From the NCBI GenBank assembly GCA_035535995.1, contig DATLOZ010000008.1, positions 95,777 through 159,776 on the forward strand: DNA of 64,000 bases. The letters are read 5' to 3'. Shown here piece by piece: positions 41,993 through 50,845 of the stretch. This stretch comes from JANYCO01 sp035535995 (lineage in GTDB: Bacteria; Bacteroidota; Bacteroidia; Cytophagales; Cytophagaceae). The translations under genes and the position numbers were made by a program. The notes under the pieces are model-generated. The model worked only from the letters and a program-made list of their open reading frames with translations, was not told the DNA's origin and did not search any database. Position 1 is the first letter of the stretch. The number at the start of each line of letters is the position of its first letter.

Positions 41993-44599
41993 TTACTTCG
42001 TAATACGGAAACCTATACGGGTAGCCTGCACCGAAGCATTCGGATCGATCTTGAAATCTTTCAGGTCATCCAACGTAAGTGTAGAAAGTTTATCCGAGGT
42101 ACGATCAGATGCCGCCAGGGAAGCCATTCTCAGGTTTTGTTCTTTGATCGCCTCTTTCACTACTTTTCTTACCGAACGTGCGTTTCCAAAAAACTTGTCG
42201 CGCGTAGAGTGCATATGATCAAGATAATTTTTCAAATGCTCGCGTGCAGCAGTGTCTGGCGTCAGGCCTTCCTGTTGCAGCATATTAAGCGCGATCGACA
42301 GCAATTCGTCGGAAGAGTAGTCTTCGAAAAACACCGTTCTGTCAAACCTTGATTTCAATCCCGGATTCGTTTCAAGGAAATGATTCATATTATCCGTATA
42401 CCCCGCTACCACTACTACAAAGCGACCTCTTCGGTCTTCCATTTGTTTGAGCAGCGTTTCGATCGCTTCTTTTCCATAATCGGCGTCGCTACTGGAGGAA
42501 GCAAGCGCGTATGCTTCGTCAATAAACAATACCCCTCCTTCAGCACGATCGATTGCCTCCATCGTTTTGGTAGCCGTTTGCCCTAGATAGCTCGCTACAA
42601 GACCTTGTCTGTCTACTTCCACAATATGTCCACGCTCCAGGATACCAAGCGCTTTGTATACCTTAGCAACAATACGTGCCACCGTGGTTTTACCTGTACC
42701 TGGATTTCCGGTGAACACCGTGTGAAGTGAAAATTTATTCAACACATCTTTTCCTGTTTCACGATAGAAACGAACGAGCTTCACAATCTCGTTGATCTCC
42801 TCTTTCACATCTTCCATACCGGTAAGCGTATTCAGCTCGGCAAGCGCTTCCGTGAGCAACGCTTCGTCGAGACGAATATCAGGCAGCCCACGGGTGTTAG
42901 ATTTAAAAATAGATTTTACGTCATCAATCTCAATCGTTTTCAATTGATCTGCAGTAAGAGTACTTGGATCGCCGCTGCGCATGAGGCGAAGGCCCATATT
43001 CATTTTTGCTTCGTCGATAAGGGAAGTAACCAGACGTGCGTTTCCGAAAGAGCGATCGCGTGTGCGGTACGCTTCGATCAGGCGTTCGTACAGGAAGGTC
43101 TCGCTGTCACTGGAAAGTACTACGCTTCTTTTGCTTGTGGAATATTTTGCAATATCCATCAGCTCTTGCGGCAGATAGTCGTCGAAGTGAAAAGAAAGAT
43201 TGAAGCGTGAGCGCAAGCCTGGGTTGGCAGTCAGGAAGTGGTTCATTTCTTTTGGATATCCTGCCACAATGATCGCCAGATCACCCTTTCCATCTGACAT
43301 TTCTTTAAGCAATACTTCTACTACTTCTTGTCCGAAGTCATTGGTGCTATCGCCTTCGCGCATGAGTGAATAGGCTTCGTCGATGAAGAGTACGCCACCG
43401 CGTGCCTTTTCGATGATCTCCTTTACTTGCGGTGCTGTTTGTCCGATGAATTTTCCTACCAGTTCCGCTCTTCCTACCTCGGTTACCTTTCCTTTGGAAA
43501 GTAATCCCATCTTATGGTAGATCTGTCCGAGCATTTTCGCTACGGTAGTTTTACCGGTACCGGGATTTCCTGTGAAGACAGAGTGAAGAGACAATTTTCC
43601 GGATTCTTCAAAACCCTGATCTTGCCTAAGCTTCAGGAATTTCAGGTAGCTGGTATAATCGTTGATCTTAGTTTTGATACTAGTAAGCCCGATCATTTCG
43701 TTCAGGCTTTTCAATACTTCTTCGAGTGATTCTTCTTGTTTGACGGCAGAAGAATTGGAGCTGCCTTTGCTCACTACTTCATTGCCCTTAAGTACCGGAG
43801 CCGCGCCTTCTACAAATTCGTCGCCCATATCGAAAGGCACTACTGCAAGCAACTGATCCATGAAAGTGATCTCAAGGCGGTATTTATCGTTGTACCAGGT
43901 GCCTTTGGAAGTAGAACCCCAGCCGGAAAGTACGGTTACTTCTTTGTCCGAGCTGTTAATGTATTTCATTTCAGTAGCGCTGCCTTTGAGCTGTCCTGAA
44001 TCGTTGTAATAGTTGAAGAACAATTCGCAGTACCAGGATTGGCTTTGTTGGTTTTCAATGTTTACTTCCACCCATACGTATTCGGTTTCTTTTGCATTGA
44101 ATTTTGTCAGGTATTTACGTTGATCCTTTGCCAGTCCGGCATCCGGGCCTTCGTAGATGCATACGGATTGCAGGTTGAAATAAGGATTAGAGTCATCGTT
44201 TACGAGTCCGCCGTTTTCTACGTAGAATTTTTGCGTACCCACCAATTCTCCATCGATATAAGCTTCCCATTCATAGTCGCCGCGCAGCCAGTAAGAGCCC
44301 GCGTCTTTGTTTCCCCATCCTTCACGGATCATCACAATATTCTGATCCTTTCCTACCGTAATTTCTTTTACAAGATCGCAAAGCTCTTCTCTTGTTTCTT
44401 TTTTAATTTGAAAAGCTTTCAGATTTACTTTTGTTTTCCAATCTTCTTCGTCAAAAAGTTTGTTGTAAAACGACAATTCAGCGTAGAGATAAGTGGTTTC
44501 GAGATTTTCAAATACTTGTCTGTAGCGTCTGGTATTGCCTACCATGCTTTCGGTAGAAGAAAAGATTTTAAGGTCTTTGAATTTATATTTCTTTTCCAA
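41993..44599 (-). CDS. Double AAA+ ATPase of the CbxX/SpoVK type with N-terminal beta domains
   Basis: An 868-residue protein. The first ~280 residues hold two related beta-rich modules (YLYAELSFYNKLFDEEDWKTKVNL and EYVWVEVNIENQQSQSWYCELFF), each followed by YWLRGDYEWEAYIDGE- or WYNDKYRLEITF-like strands. Two CbxX/CfqX AAA+ domains follow, with Walker A GNPGTGKTT at about 341 and 629 and Walker B FIDEAYSL / FIDEAYAL. Relatives include the rubisco activase CbbX, SpoVK and EccA of ESX systems. Both ATPase sites look intact. The substrate remodelled is unknown; the gene is a single unit with its own terminator. Confidence 0.85.
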   Translation of the reverse strand: MEKKYKFKDLKIFSSTESMVGNTRRYRQVFENLETTYLYAELSFYNKLFDEEDWKTKVNLKAFQIKKETREELCDLVKEITVGKDQNIVMIREGWGNKDAGSYWLRGDYEWEAYIDGELVGTQKFYVENGGLVNDDSNPYFNLQSVCIYEGPDAGLAKDQRKYLTKFNAKETEYVWVEVNIENQQSQSWYCELFFNYYNDSGQLKGSATEMKYINSSDKEVTVLSGWGSTSKGTWYNDKYRLEITFMDQLLAVVPFDMGDEFVEGAAPVLKGNEVVSKGSSNSSAVKQEESLEEVLKSLNEMIGLTSIKTKINDYTSYLKFLKLRQDQGFEESGKLSLHSVFTGNPGTGKTTVAKMLGQIYHKMGLLSKGKVTEVGRAELVGKFIGQTAPQVKEIIEKARGGVLFIDEAYSLMREGDSTNDFGQEVVEVLLKEMSDGKGDLAIIVAGYPKEMNHFLTANPGLRSRFNLSFHFDDYLPQELMDIAKYSTSKRSVVLSSDSETFLYERLIEAYRTRDRSFGNARLVTSLIDEAKMNMGLRLMRSGDPSTLTADQLKTIEIDDVKSIFKSNTRGLPDIRLDEALLTEALAELNTLTGMEDVKEEINEIVKLVRFYRETGKDVLNKFSLHTVFTGNPGTGKTTVARIVAKVYKALGILERGHIVEVDRQGLVASYLGQTATKTMEAIDRAEGGVLFIDEAYALASSSSDADYGKEAIETLLKQMEDRRGRFVVVVAGYTDNMNHFLETNPGLKSRFDRTVFFEDYSSDELLSIALNMLQQEGLTPDTAAREHLKNYLDHMHSTRDKFFGNARSVRKVVKEAIKEQNLRMASLAASDRTSDKLSTLTLDDLKDFKIDPNASVQATRIGFRITK

Positions 44600-44705
44600 G
44601 GTTTATTGATTTAGGTGAATCTTATACGAATTTGAAATCTTAATTTATAGATTTTTAGAACTAATGAGAAAATATTTCGTGTAAAAAAACATGCAGCCGT
44701 TGATT

Positions 44706-44763
44706 GGATGCCAGATGCCGGATATCAGATACCGGATGATCTATTATCTGGTATCTGATACCA
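44706..44763. repeat. Family B heptad array and inverse (left part)
   Basis: GATGCCA-GATGCCG-GATATCA-GATACCG-GATGATC, then TATCTGGTATCTGATACC. The gap 44600-44931 has no gene. Confidence 0.9.
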
Positions 44764-44872
44764 TTTTTACTGTCTGTAAACTTGTTTAACAACGGATCAG
44801 GCGTTATTTTCACATGTTGTAAAAGCAATACCGGTAGGCAAGCTATGATATTAGCTGGTAGTTAAATTTATT

Positions 44873-44909
44873 TTTATCTGGCATCTGATATCTGGTATCC
44901 GGCATCTAT
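44873..44909. repeat. Family B inverse heptads (right part)
   Basis: TATCTGGCATCTGATATC and TGGTATCCGGCATC, inverse units about 110 bp after the direct array, just upstream of the yajQ-like gene. Confidence 0.85.
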
Positions 44910-44931
44910 CATTTATTCAAAATTAACACTT

Positions 44932-45423
44932 ATGCCATCCTTTGATATAGTAAGCAAAGTAGACCCACAGACATTGGACAATGCCGTGAATGTCGCGATT
45001 AAAGAAATTTCCAACCGTTACGATCTGAAAGATTCTAAAACAGAGATAGAGCTGAATAAAAAAGACAGCATTATCCAGGTGACCACCAACAACGAAATGA
45101 GCCTGAAAACGATCATTGATATCATCATTACAAGAATGGCCAAACAAGGCCTGGATCCGAAATCGCTGGACATGACGAAGGATGCTTACCAGTCGGGCGC
45201 TACCTTGAAGAAAGAGATGAAAGTGAAAACGGGTATCGACAAGGATTCTTGCAAAAAAATTATCAAAGACATCAAGGATGCCAAAACCAAAGTCACACCT
45301 GCCCAAATGGATGAAATGGTGCGCGTGACCGCGAAAAAAATTGACGATCTGCAGGAAGTGATCGCATTGCTGAGAAGCAAGGATTATGGGATTCCGCTTC
45401 AGTTTACAAATATGAAAAATTAA
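44932..45423 (+). CDS. YajQ family cyclic-di-GMP-binding protein
   Basis: A 163-residue protein starting MPSFDIVSKVDPQTLDNAVN with SNRYDLKDSKTEIEL and QVTTNNEMSLKTIIDI, the conserved YajQ core with two ferredoxin-like halves. Homologues bind c-di-GMP and act as transcription co-regulators in some Gammaproteobacteria; whether this one does is unknown. It is preceded only by repeats and followed by the 86-residue protein gene on the same strand. Confidence 0.93.
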   Translation: MPSFDIVSKVDPQTLDNAVNVAIKEISNRYDLKDSKTEIELNKKDSIIQVTTNNEMSLKTIIDIIITRMAKQGLDPKSLDMTKDAYQSGATLKKEMKVKTGIDKDSCKKIIKDIKDAKTKVTPAQMDEMVRVTAKKIDDLQEVIALLRSKDYGIPLQFTNMKN

Positions 45424-45519
45424 TAAGATGAACAGGTAAAAATAAGAAGTTAACTACTTGACTATTATGATATTTTTTCATAGTATTATCCAGCAAACCA
45501 AAAACTTCATCTAAAACAC

Positions 45520-45780
45520 ATGGGATACTACAAAACAATCAATGGCAAAAAGTACGACGGCGAACTGATCGCTCTTGCGGAAGAGTCGGTAAAAGGCGCT
45601 GGCGACGGAAGGATTTCTTTGGCGGATGCTAAAAAACTTCTTGAAGCGGTGAAAGACGGAAACGACTACACCGATGTAGAGAAAGACACCATCGAATACA
45701 TCCGCGACAATTTCAAATGGACTGAAGAAGCTGATGCTTGGTTCAGAACAGAAATCCGCAAGTGGGCTGCTTCAAAATAA
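45520..45780 (+). CDS. Conserved small protein of unknown function
   Basis: An 86-residue soluble protein: MGYYKTINGKKYDGELI, then AGDGRISLADAKKLLEAVKDGNDYTDVEKDTI and a Trp-rich C-terminus (FKWTEEADAWFRTEIRKWAA). The segment GAGDGRISLADA looks like an EF-hand calcium loop lacking some acidic ligands. Closely similar proteins occur in distant phyla, so it is probably a real conserved family without an assigned function. It has a strong terminator at 45799-45830. Confidence 0.75.
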   Translation: MGYYKTINGKKYDGELIALAEESVKGAGDGRISLADAKKLLEAVKDGNDYTDVEKDTIEYIRDNFKWTEEADAWFRTEIRKWAASK

Positions 45781-45798
45781 TCCACTAAAAAAGAATTT

Positions 45799-45830
45799 TA
45801 AAAAAGCTGACCCTGGGGTTGGCTTTTTTT
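45799..45830 (+). terminator. Terminator after the 86-residue protein gene
   Basis: AAAAAGCTGACCC pairs with GGGTTGGCTTTTT (with G-U pairs), followed by T residues. Confidence 0.8.
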
Positions 45831-45833
45831 ATG

Positions 45834-45895
45834 ATGCCAGATGTCAGATGCCGGATGTCAGATTTTTTATATCTTGTATCCGGCATCTGGTATCC
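45834..45895. repeat. Family B heptad hairpin
   Basis: GATGCCA-GATGTCA-GATGCCG-GATGTCA-GAT, a short AT loop, then TTGTATCCGGCATCTGGTATCC as the inverse arm. Confidence 0.9.
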
Positions 45896-45957
45896 TATTG
45901 CTAGGAAAATTATCAACCGACATACAATTATCATTTAGTATTTAAAAAGGACACAAT

Positions 45958-46359
45958 ATGAGCATTCTAGATTCTTTAAAAAGCATGGTAGGCGTAGGCG
46001 CGCCGAAAGTGGAAGTAAAACTTTTAAAGACCAAAGCATCGGTACATGAAAGTGTAAAAGGGGTAGCAACCTTCACCGGTGGCGAATATCCTGCAACAAT
46101 CGATGAGGTGATATTATATATGCTGATGGTAGAAGAGATCAAAGAAAAAGATAAGACTAAAGAATCATCTGAAAAAGTGGGGCGCATTACTTTCAATGAT
46201 TATGTGCTGGAGCCGAAAGAAGTGATCTCTCTTCCTTTTCAAATAGTAATTCCTAAAGAAAACCTGATCACTTCTGCAGCGATCAAACATTTTGTGAAAG
46301 TGAAACTTGATATTAATGGACAGAACGTGTTCGGGGCTTGTGAGATTACGATTGTTTAA
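45958..46359 (+). CDS. SpoOM-like (arrestin-fold) protein, short form
   Basis: A 133-residue protein with MSILDSLKSMVGVGAPKVEVKLLKTKASVHESVKGVATFTGGEYPATIDEVILYML, which is the start of the sporulation-control Spo0M family, followed by LPFQIVIPKENLITSAAIKHFVKVKLDINGQ. Spo0M of Bacillus is about twice as long; this looks like a single arrestin-type half. The organism is not expected to sporulate, so the function must be different and is unknown. Confidence 0.75.
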   Translation: MSILDSLKSMVGVGAPKVEVKLLKTKASVHESVKGVATFTGGEYPATIDEVILYMLMVEEIKEKDKTKESSEKVGRITFNDYVLEPKEVISLPFQIVIPKENLITSAAIKHFVKVKLDINGQNVFGACEITIV

Positions 46360-46366
46360 ATATATC

Positions 46367-46525
46367 CGTCATTGCGAGAAAATGTTGCGAAGCAACGTTG
46401 ACGAAGCAATTTGTTTGTTACAAAGCTGAGTCCGTCGGTTTATCTCCGTTTCAAGTTGGCAAGTGTTGCATAGCTAACGGATTGCTTCGTCAGTCGGCCA
46501 TGCGGCCTCCTTCCTCGCAATGACG
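46367..46525. repeat. Family D element (CGTCATTGCGA ... TCGCAATGACG)
   Basis: Inverted ends CGTCATTGCGAG/CTCGCAATGACG, with inner GACGAAGCAAT/ATTGCTTCGTC pairs, span 159 bp between convergent genes. This CGTCATTGCGA type is a common dispersed repeat in Bacteroidota and other bacteria; a partial copy is at the right edge. Confidence 0.85.
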
Positions 46526-46538
46526 ACACCTTAGACAA

Positions 46539-47012
46539 TTATAGTTCAAAATTCTTTCTAACATTCTCCGGCAAAAAATCCAGATAACGTTGCGGATCAT
46601 TGCGCACCATAGTAGCTGAGACAGGCACTACTTTTCTTTCTTTGTCAACCAACACATGTTTGATGCCCAATTGTGCTGCCATTTCTTCGCCATAATTTTC
46701 AGAAGTAAAAACTACTTCAATATCAGAAGGTGTATTGTTTCGCACAGTTCGTACCCAGAAGCTCCAGAAATCGGGATGCTCGTGCGGGTAAGAGGGATTT
46801 TCATCGGTTACGTGTACTACTTTGGACTTTGGAAACAATTCCTTCATCCATTCATACCTCAGCTCTCCCGCAATTGGCTGGGCTTTCAGGCTACAGACCA
46901 AAATATAAAGCTCTTCCGTTTGCTTCAAGGCTTCTTCAATAAAATAAATATGCCCCTTGTGCGGAGGCATGAATTTACCGAGGACGAAACCTTTGTTGTA
47001 TTTTTTAGACAT
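46539..47012 (-). CDS. NadR-type nicotinamide-nucleotide adenylyltransferase domain protein
   Basis: A 157-residue nucleotidyltransferase with the GKFMPPHKGHIYFIEEAL signature (HxGH) and VSATMVRNDP in place of the ISxTxxR end. The sequence matches the NMN adenylyltransferase domain of NadR, but the C-terminal ribosylnicotinamide kinase domain is missing, so this is a stand-alone form. It would make NAD+ from NMN in salvage. The gene is preceded by a family A repeat. Confidence 0.8.
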   Translation of the reverse strand: MSKKYNKGFVLGKFMPPHKGHIYFIEEALKQTEELYILVCSLKAQPIAGELRYEWMKELFPKSKVVHVTDENPSYPHEHPDFWSFWVRTVRNNTPSDIEVVFTSENYGEEMAAQLGIKHVLVDKERKVVPVSATMVRNDPQRYLDFLPENVRKNFEL

Positions 47013-47027
47013 GAAGAGTTTGTTAGG

Positions 47028-47106
47028 AGTTATGAGTTATGAATGTTGTATTATGAATAAAAAAATAAACTCATAATTCATAACTCAACATTCATAATTT
47101 ATAATT
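47028..47106. repeat. Family A heptad hairpin
   Basis: TTATGAG-TTATGAA-TGTTGTA-TTATGAA, AT spacer, then the inverse CTCATAA-TTCATAA-CTCAACA-TTCATAA. It separates the NadR-like and LhgO genes. Confidence 0.9.
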
Positions 47107-48301
47107 AAAATCTCTTCAACGCCAACTCCGCAACTGTTTTCCCGATCGACAAAGAAGAAGTTGCCGCAGGTGAAGGGGCATTGCATACATTGATTGCATT
47201 GGCGTCTTGCAGGATCATGAAATCATCGATCAATCCTCCGGTGCGATCGCAAGCCTGGGCGCGTACACCTGCTCCTCCCGGAACGAGGTCGTTTTCCTGT
47301 ATCTCCGGGATAAGTTTTTGCAAGGCTTTTGTAAACGCAGCTTTGGAGAATGAACGGTAATATTCGCCCATTCCTGTTTTCCAATATTTTGCCGCCACCT
47401 TACGGAACCCAGGCCAGGCTAATGATTCAGAAAGTTCAGAAAGATTGACATCAGACATTTTGTATCCTTCGCGTTTAAACGCGAACACTGCATTCGGTCC
47501 TGCTTCTACGCCCCCGCCAATCATGCGCGTAAAGTGTACGCCAAGGAAAGGGAAGTTTGGATCCGGTACAGGATAGATCAGATTTTTTACCAGGTATTGT
47601 TTTTCTTTTTTGATCTCATAATATTCTCCGCGGAAAGGAATGATGCGTACATCCATTTTTCCATGTGTAAGTCCGGCCACCTTATCGGAGTAAAGTCCTG
47701 CGCAGTTGATCACCAGTGTAGTTTCGTAAGAAGCATTTTGAGTCACTACCGTGGAAGCATTGCCACTTACTTTTATTTCTTGTACCTTTTGATTGAGATG
47801 AATTTCTCCGCCAAGTTTGGTAAACAGCTCAGCGTATTTCAATGATACTTCGGTGTAATTGATAATCCCGGTCTGTGGCACGATCACCCCTTCGATACCC
47901 GAGCAATGTGGCTCGAGTTCTTTGATCTCTGCGCGGCCAATTTTTTTCAGTCCTGTGAGACCATTTTGAATTCCTCTGTTATAAATATTTTCCAACAAAG
48001 GAATTTCTTCCTGGCTGGTGGCTACAATGATCTTTCCGCAAAGGTCGAAGCGAACATCGTTCTTTTTGCAAAACTCAATTAATTGATGGTATCCGTTGAT
48101 GCAATTGGTAGCTTTCAGGCTGCCTGGCTTATAATAGATCCCTGAGTGGATCACGCCGCTGTTGTGGCCTGTCTGGTGCGCAGCCAGTTTATTTTCTTTT
48201 TCTAAGAGCGCAATTTTCAGCGATGGTTTTTCTTCTTTTAATCTTAAAGCCGTAGCAAGTCCTACAATGCCTCCACCGATGACAACAATATCGTATTTCA
48301 T
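47105..48301 (-). CDS. lhgO: L-2-hydroxyglutarate oxidase/dehydrogenase
   Basis: A 398-residue FAD enzyme (DAO family) with the Rossmann start DIVVIGGGIVGLATALRLKEE, the substrate-site HQTGHNSGVIHSGIYYKPGSLKA and a C-terminal GGAGVRAQACDR segment. LhgO converts L-2-hydroxyglutarate to 2-oxoglutarate and passes electrons to quinone. Length is normal. A TACCTTTG box (48324-48331) upstream may be its promoter. Confidence 0.93.
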   Translation of the reverse strand: MKYDIVVIGGGIVGLATALRLKEEKPSLKIALLEKENKLAAHQTGHNSGVIHSGIYYKPGSLKATNCINGYHQLIEFCKKNDVRFDLCGKIIVATSQEEIPLLENIYNRGIQNGLTGLKKIGRAEIKELEPHCSGIEGVIVPQTGIINYTEVSLKYAELFTKLGGEIHLNQKVQEIKVSGNASTVVTQNASYETTLVINCAGLYSDKVAGLTHGKMDVRIIPFRGEYYEIKKEKQYLVKNLIYPVPDPNFPFLGVHFTRMIGGGVEAGPNAVFAFKREGYKMSDVNLSELSESLAWPGFRKVAAKYWKTGMGEYYRSFSKAAFTKALQKLIPEIQENDLVPGGAGVRAQACDRTGGLIDDFMILQDANAINVCNAPSPAATSSLSIGKTVAELALKRF

Positions 48302-48323
48302 ACTTTTAAACAGATTTGACCCT

Positions 48324-48331
48324 CAAAGGTA
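48324..48331 (-). promoter_or_regulatory. -7 box upstream of lhgO
   Basis: TACCTTTG on the minus strand ends 22 nt before the start codon. No clear TTTG 19 bases upstream. Confidence 0.45.
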
Positions 48332-48358
48332 CAAAACGAGGAAGAGAAATGGAAGGAA

Positions 48359-48450
48359 GTTATGAATGTTGAATTATGAGTTATGAATTGCCTAAATCGC
48401 GATCCAAAATTAATAAATCACTCATAATTTATAATTCAACATTCATAACT
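48359..48450. repeat. Family A heptad hairpin
   Basis: TTATGAA-TGTTGAA-TTATGAG-TTATGAA and, after about 40 bp, the inverse CTCATAA-TTTATAA-TTCAACA-TTCATAA, between lhgO and the zinc-ribbon gene. Confidence 0.9.
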
Positions 48451-49618
48451 ATTTAAACACTTTAAACAACAACACAAGGAAGATCGCCACGGCAATCAAT
48501 CCCGCGTAAATGCCGAGGCCGAAGCAGGAAAGTGCAATGATTCCGGTAAGAATGGCGCTGGTTATTTTTCCTTTGCTGTATGGACGGTCGCCTTTTGTTT
48601 CGCCGGTCCTGGCGTTGATCAGGAATCGGAAAGATTTATTGCGGTACCGGTAAGAGCTGATCCACAAAGGGAATAAAGTATGCTTGAATGTGATATTGTT
48701 ATAGTTTGTATCTTTCGAATGAATACGCTGCTGATCGCCTCCGATATCGCTGCGAATGCTTTGGTCGATGGTGGCTTGCATTTTATTTTTCGCCATTTCA
48801 AATCCATCTTTTAATCCAATCTGGTAACTTTCACTTCTGAAACCGGCTAAATAATTTTCATTGAATGGTACCAAGGCCTGTACGTCCCAGGGCTCCAGCG
48901 CATCTACGAAATCCCTTGGAAGAGAATTGGAAGCATTGACCAGTACATCGTCGAAATTATTTTGCACATCGCCGGAAACATGATACCAATCCGTAACGGT
49001 ACGGGTTCTTGTTCTTTCTACTGTCCGGCCGTTTTCTTCTGTGGTATAATATTCTGTTTCTTGTCGATCAATGCCGCGCTCGCCACTGTAGTTGGTATCA
49101 GTATTGGTATCGTATGTCCAGTAAGGAATATACATACCGTTCAGTTTATCGGCGATTGCATATTTTCTCAGATCGCCCGGAGCAAACCAAAGACTGCCAA
49201 GCCATTTGGTAAAAGATTCATTGGCCTGTTTTTTATCTACCTTGAAAGGCAATACCGACCGAGGTTTAATATTGGTAGTAATGCTCGCATTTTTCAATAC
49301 CAGCGCCGTGCCACAGAAGGCGCATTCGTCGGCGGTTACATTCGGTTTTAGTGTAGACTCTGCTCCGCAACCGGTACACTTGACAGTGGAAAGCTGCTGC
49401 GTTTCTTTGCTGGTGCTGGATTCAGTATTTAAATATTGATGAAAATTCAGTTCTACAATAGGCTCTGCATCGGAGGAAACAGCGATCTCATTTTCATGTC
49501 CGCAATATTCGCATTGCAGTTTGTTTGTGCCTGGCGCAAATTTCAGGATCGCTCCACAGCTTTTGCAGCCTGCAGAGTTGCCCAATTCACTGATAGTAGG
49601 AGAAGGATTTTGTTCCAT
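48449..49618 (-). CDS. Zinc-ribbon membrane protein paired with SPFH protein (YdjG-like)
   Basis: A 389-residue protein with two N-terminal zinc ribbons (CKSCG...CEYCGHENEI and CTGCGAESTL...CAFCGTALVL), a long middle domain (MYIPYWTYDTNTDTNYSGERG, ALVPFNENYLAGF) and C-terminal membrane helices (TSAILTGIIALSCFGLGIYAGLIAVAIFLVLL). It is similar in layout to YdjG of Bacillus, which sits with the SPFH protein YdjI. The start at 49618 (MEQNPSPTISELG) was preferred over 49672. It follows the SPFH gene by 105 bp and is probably co-transcribed with it. Confidence 0.7.
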   Translation of the reverse strand: MEQNPSPTISELGNSAGCKSCGAILKFAPGTNKLQCEYCGHENEIAVSSDAEPIVELNFHQYLNTESSTSKETQQLSTVKCTGCGAESTLKPNVTADECAFCGTALVLKNASITTNIKPRSVLPFKVDKKQANESFTKWLGSLWFAPGDLRKYAIADKLNGMYIPYWTYDTNTDTNYSGERGIDRQETEYYTTEENGRTVERTRTRTVTDWYHVSGDVQNNFDDVLVNASNSLPRDFVDALEPWDVQALVPFNENYLAGFRSESYQIGLKDGFEMAKNKMQATIDQSIRSDIGGDQQRIHSKDTNYNNITFKHTLFPLWISSYRYRNKSFRFLINARTGETKGDRPYSKGKITSAILTGIIALSCFGLGIYAGLIAVAIFLVLLFKVFK

Positions 49619-49723
49619 AATATTTGTATGAAAGGTTAATTCATCTTGGAGGGAAAAGAAACCGGCCGTCAAATTTGCTGTTTACGGCCGGTCATTGTTA
49701 CCACATGATCCATGTGAATAGTA

Positions 49724-50845
49724 TTATCCTGCCGGTGGTGGCGGAGGAGGTGGTGGTGTGCTGTTGAATACGGCTGCCAGTTCAGGAAGTTGTCCTGCGG
49801 CGGTCCATGCGGCCATTCCTTGCTTCCACACGAGTGTCTGCGCGTTGAATTGTCCTTGTGAAGCAAATTGCGCCAGTTGATTTACAGTATAGGGACCAGC
49901 CTGTTGTCCGTTTACCGCTACAAAGTAAGACTCCACAGGCGGTGGCGGCGGCACGTTCATTTTATTCTGCTGGTTGTTTTGCTGATTCATCATGTTGTTC
50001 TGATTCATCATATTCATTCCCATCATCATGCCCATCATGTCTACCGCGGGGTTGCTGCCGCCTTGCTTGGCGGAAATTTTCATAGTATCGAGAAGATCTT
50101 GTTGCACGAAAGTGCTGCTATCACCCAACGCCATTTTTTCGCTGATCATTTTGATACGGCGTTTATCTTCGTCGGTAAGCGAAATACTTTCGATCAGGAA
50201 GGTGGGAATAGAAAGACCATACTTTGCTTCAACGCTTTCATTGATCATCGGATGAAGCGTGGAAGAAAGTTCTTTCAGATTTCCGGCAAGCTTGTTGGCA
50301 GGAATTCCCGCTTCGTTCAGCTTGTCTGAAAACTCCATTACTAAAATGCTACGCAGCTGCCCTGAGATATTTTCGGTTGTGTAAACACCATTGGTGGAAG
50401 AAAATTTTTCCATGAATATTTTCGGGTCTTTGAATTTGAACCCATATGTACCAAAAGCTTTGGCTTCAATGTCGATTCCGAAACGAGGATCGGTGTATAA
50501 GATGGGTTCTTTTACGCCCCATTTCATGTCAATAAATTCCTTCATGTTGAAGAAATAAACTTCAGCTTTAAAAGGACTGTTAAACCCGAATTTCCAGCTA
50601 TTGAGCAAAGTCATCACAGGCATGTTCTGTGTATTGAGCTCGTAGCGCCCGGAAGTATAAATATCGGCTACCTGATTACCTTCGTTGACAAATACTGCAA
50701 CCTGCCCAGGGCGCACGGTAAGTTGCGCGCCGTTCTTAATCTCATTGTTATACCGTTCAAAACGATAGATCATCGTATCCTGAGTATTATCGAGCCATTC
50801 AATGACGTCGATAAACTCTCCTTTCAGTTTGTCAAATAATCCCAT
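49724..50845 (-). CDS. SPFH-domain protein with GYF_2 domain (YdjI-like)
   Basis: A 373-residue protein without a signal peptide. Residues 1 to about 230 form an SPFH/virion-core-like domain (IEWLDNTQDTMIYRFERYNNEIKNGAQLTVRPGQVAVFVNEG), followed by a Met/Asn/Gln-rich linker with many MMGM and MMNQ units (about 260-300), a GYF_2 domain (YFVAVNGQQAGPYTVNQLAQF..., about 305-360) and a poly-Pro tail. SPFH proteins assemble rings at membranes. Its partner zinc-ribbon gene lies downstream. The linker composition suggests a flexible or phase-separating region. Confidence 0.8.
   Translation of the reverse strand: MGLFDKLKGEFIDVIEWLDNTQDTMIYRFERYNNEIKNGAQLTVRPGQVAVFVNEGNQVADIYTSGRYELNTQNMPVMTLLNSWKFGFNSPFKAEVYFFNMKEFIDMKWGVKEPILYTDPRFGIDIEAKAFGTYGFKFKDPKIFMEKFSSTNGVYTTENISGQLRSILVMEFSDKLNEAGIPANKLAGNLKELSSTLHPMINESVEAKYGLSIPTFLIESISLTDEDKRRIKMISEKMALGDSSTFVQQDLLDTMKISAKQGGSNPAVDMMGMMMGMNMMNQNNMMNQQNNQQNKMNVPPPPPVESYFVAVNGQQAGPYTVNQLAQFASQGQFNAQTLVWKQGMAAWTAAGQLPELAAVFNSTPPPPPPPPAG

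Noticed and set aside
44039..44614. Plus-strand ORF of 191 codons over the start of the double-AAA gene
   Set aside because: Antisense to a conserved gene, rich in Phe/Val/Cys, no promoter; a shadow.
46367..46525. Part of an rRNA or structured RNA gene
   Set aside because: The palindromic CGTCATTGCGA ends and lack of rRNA core sequence show a dispersed repeat.
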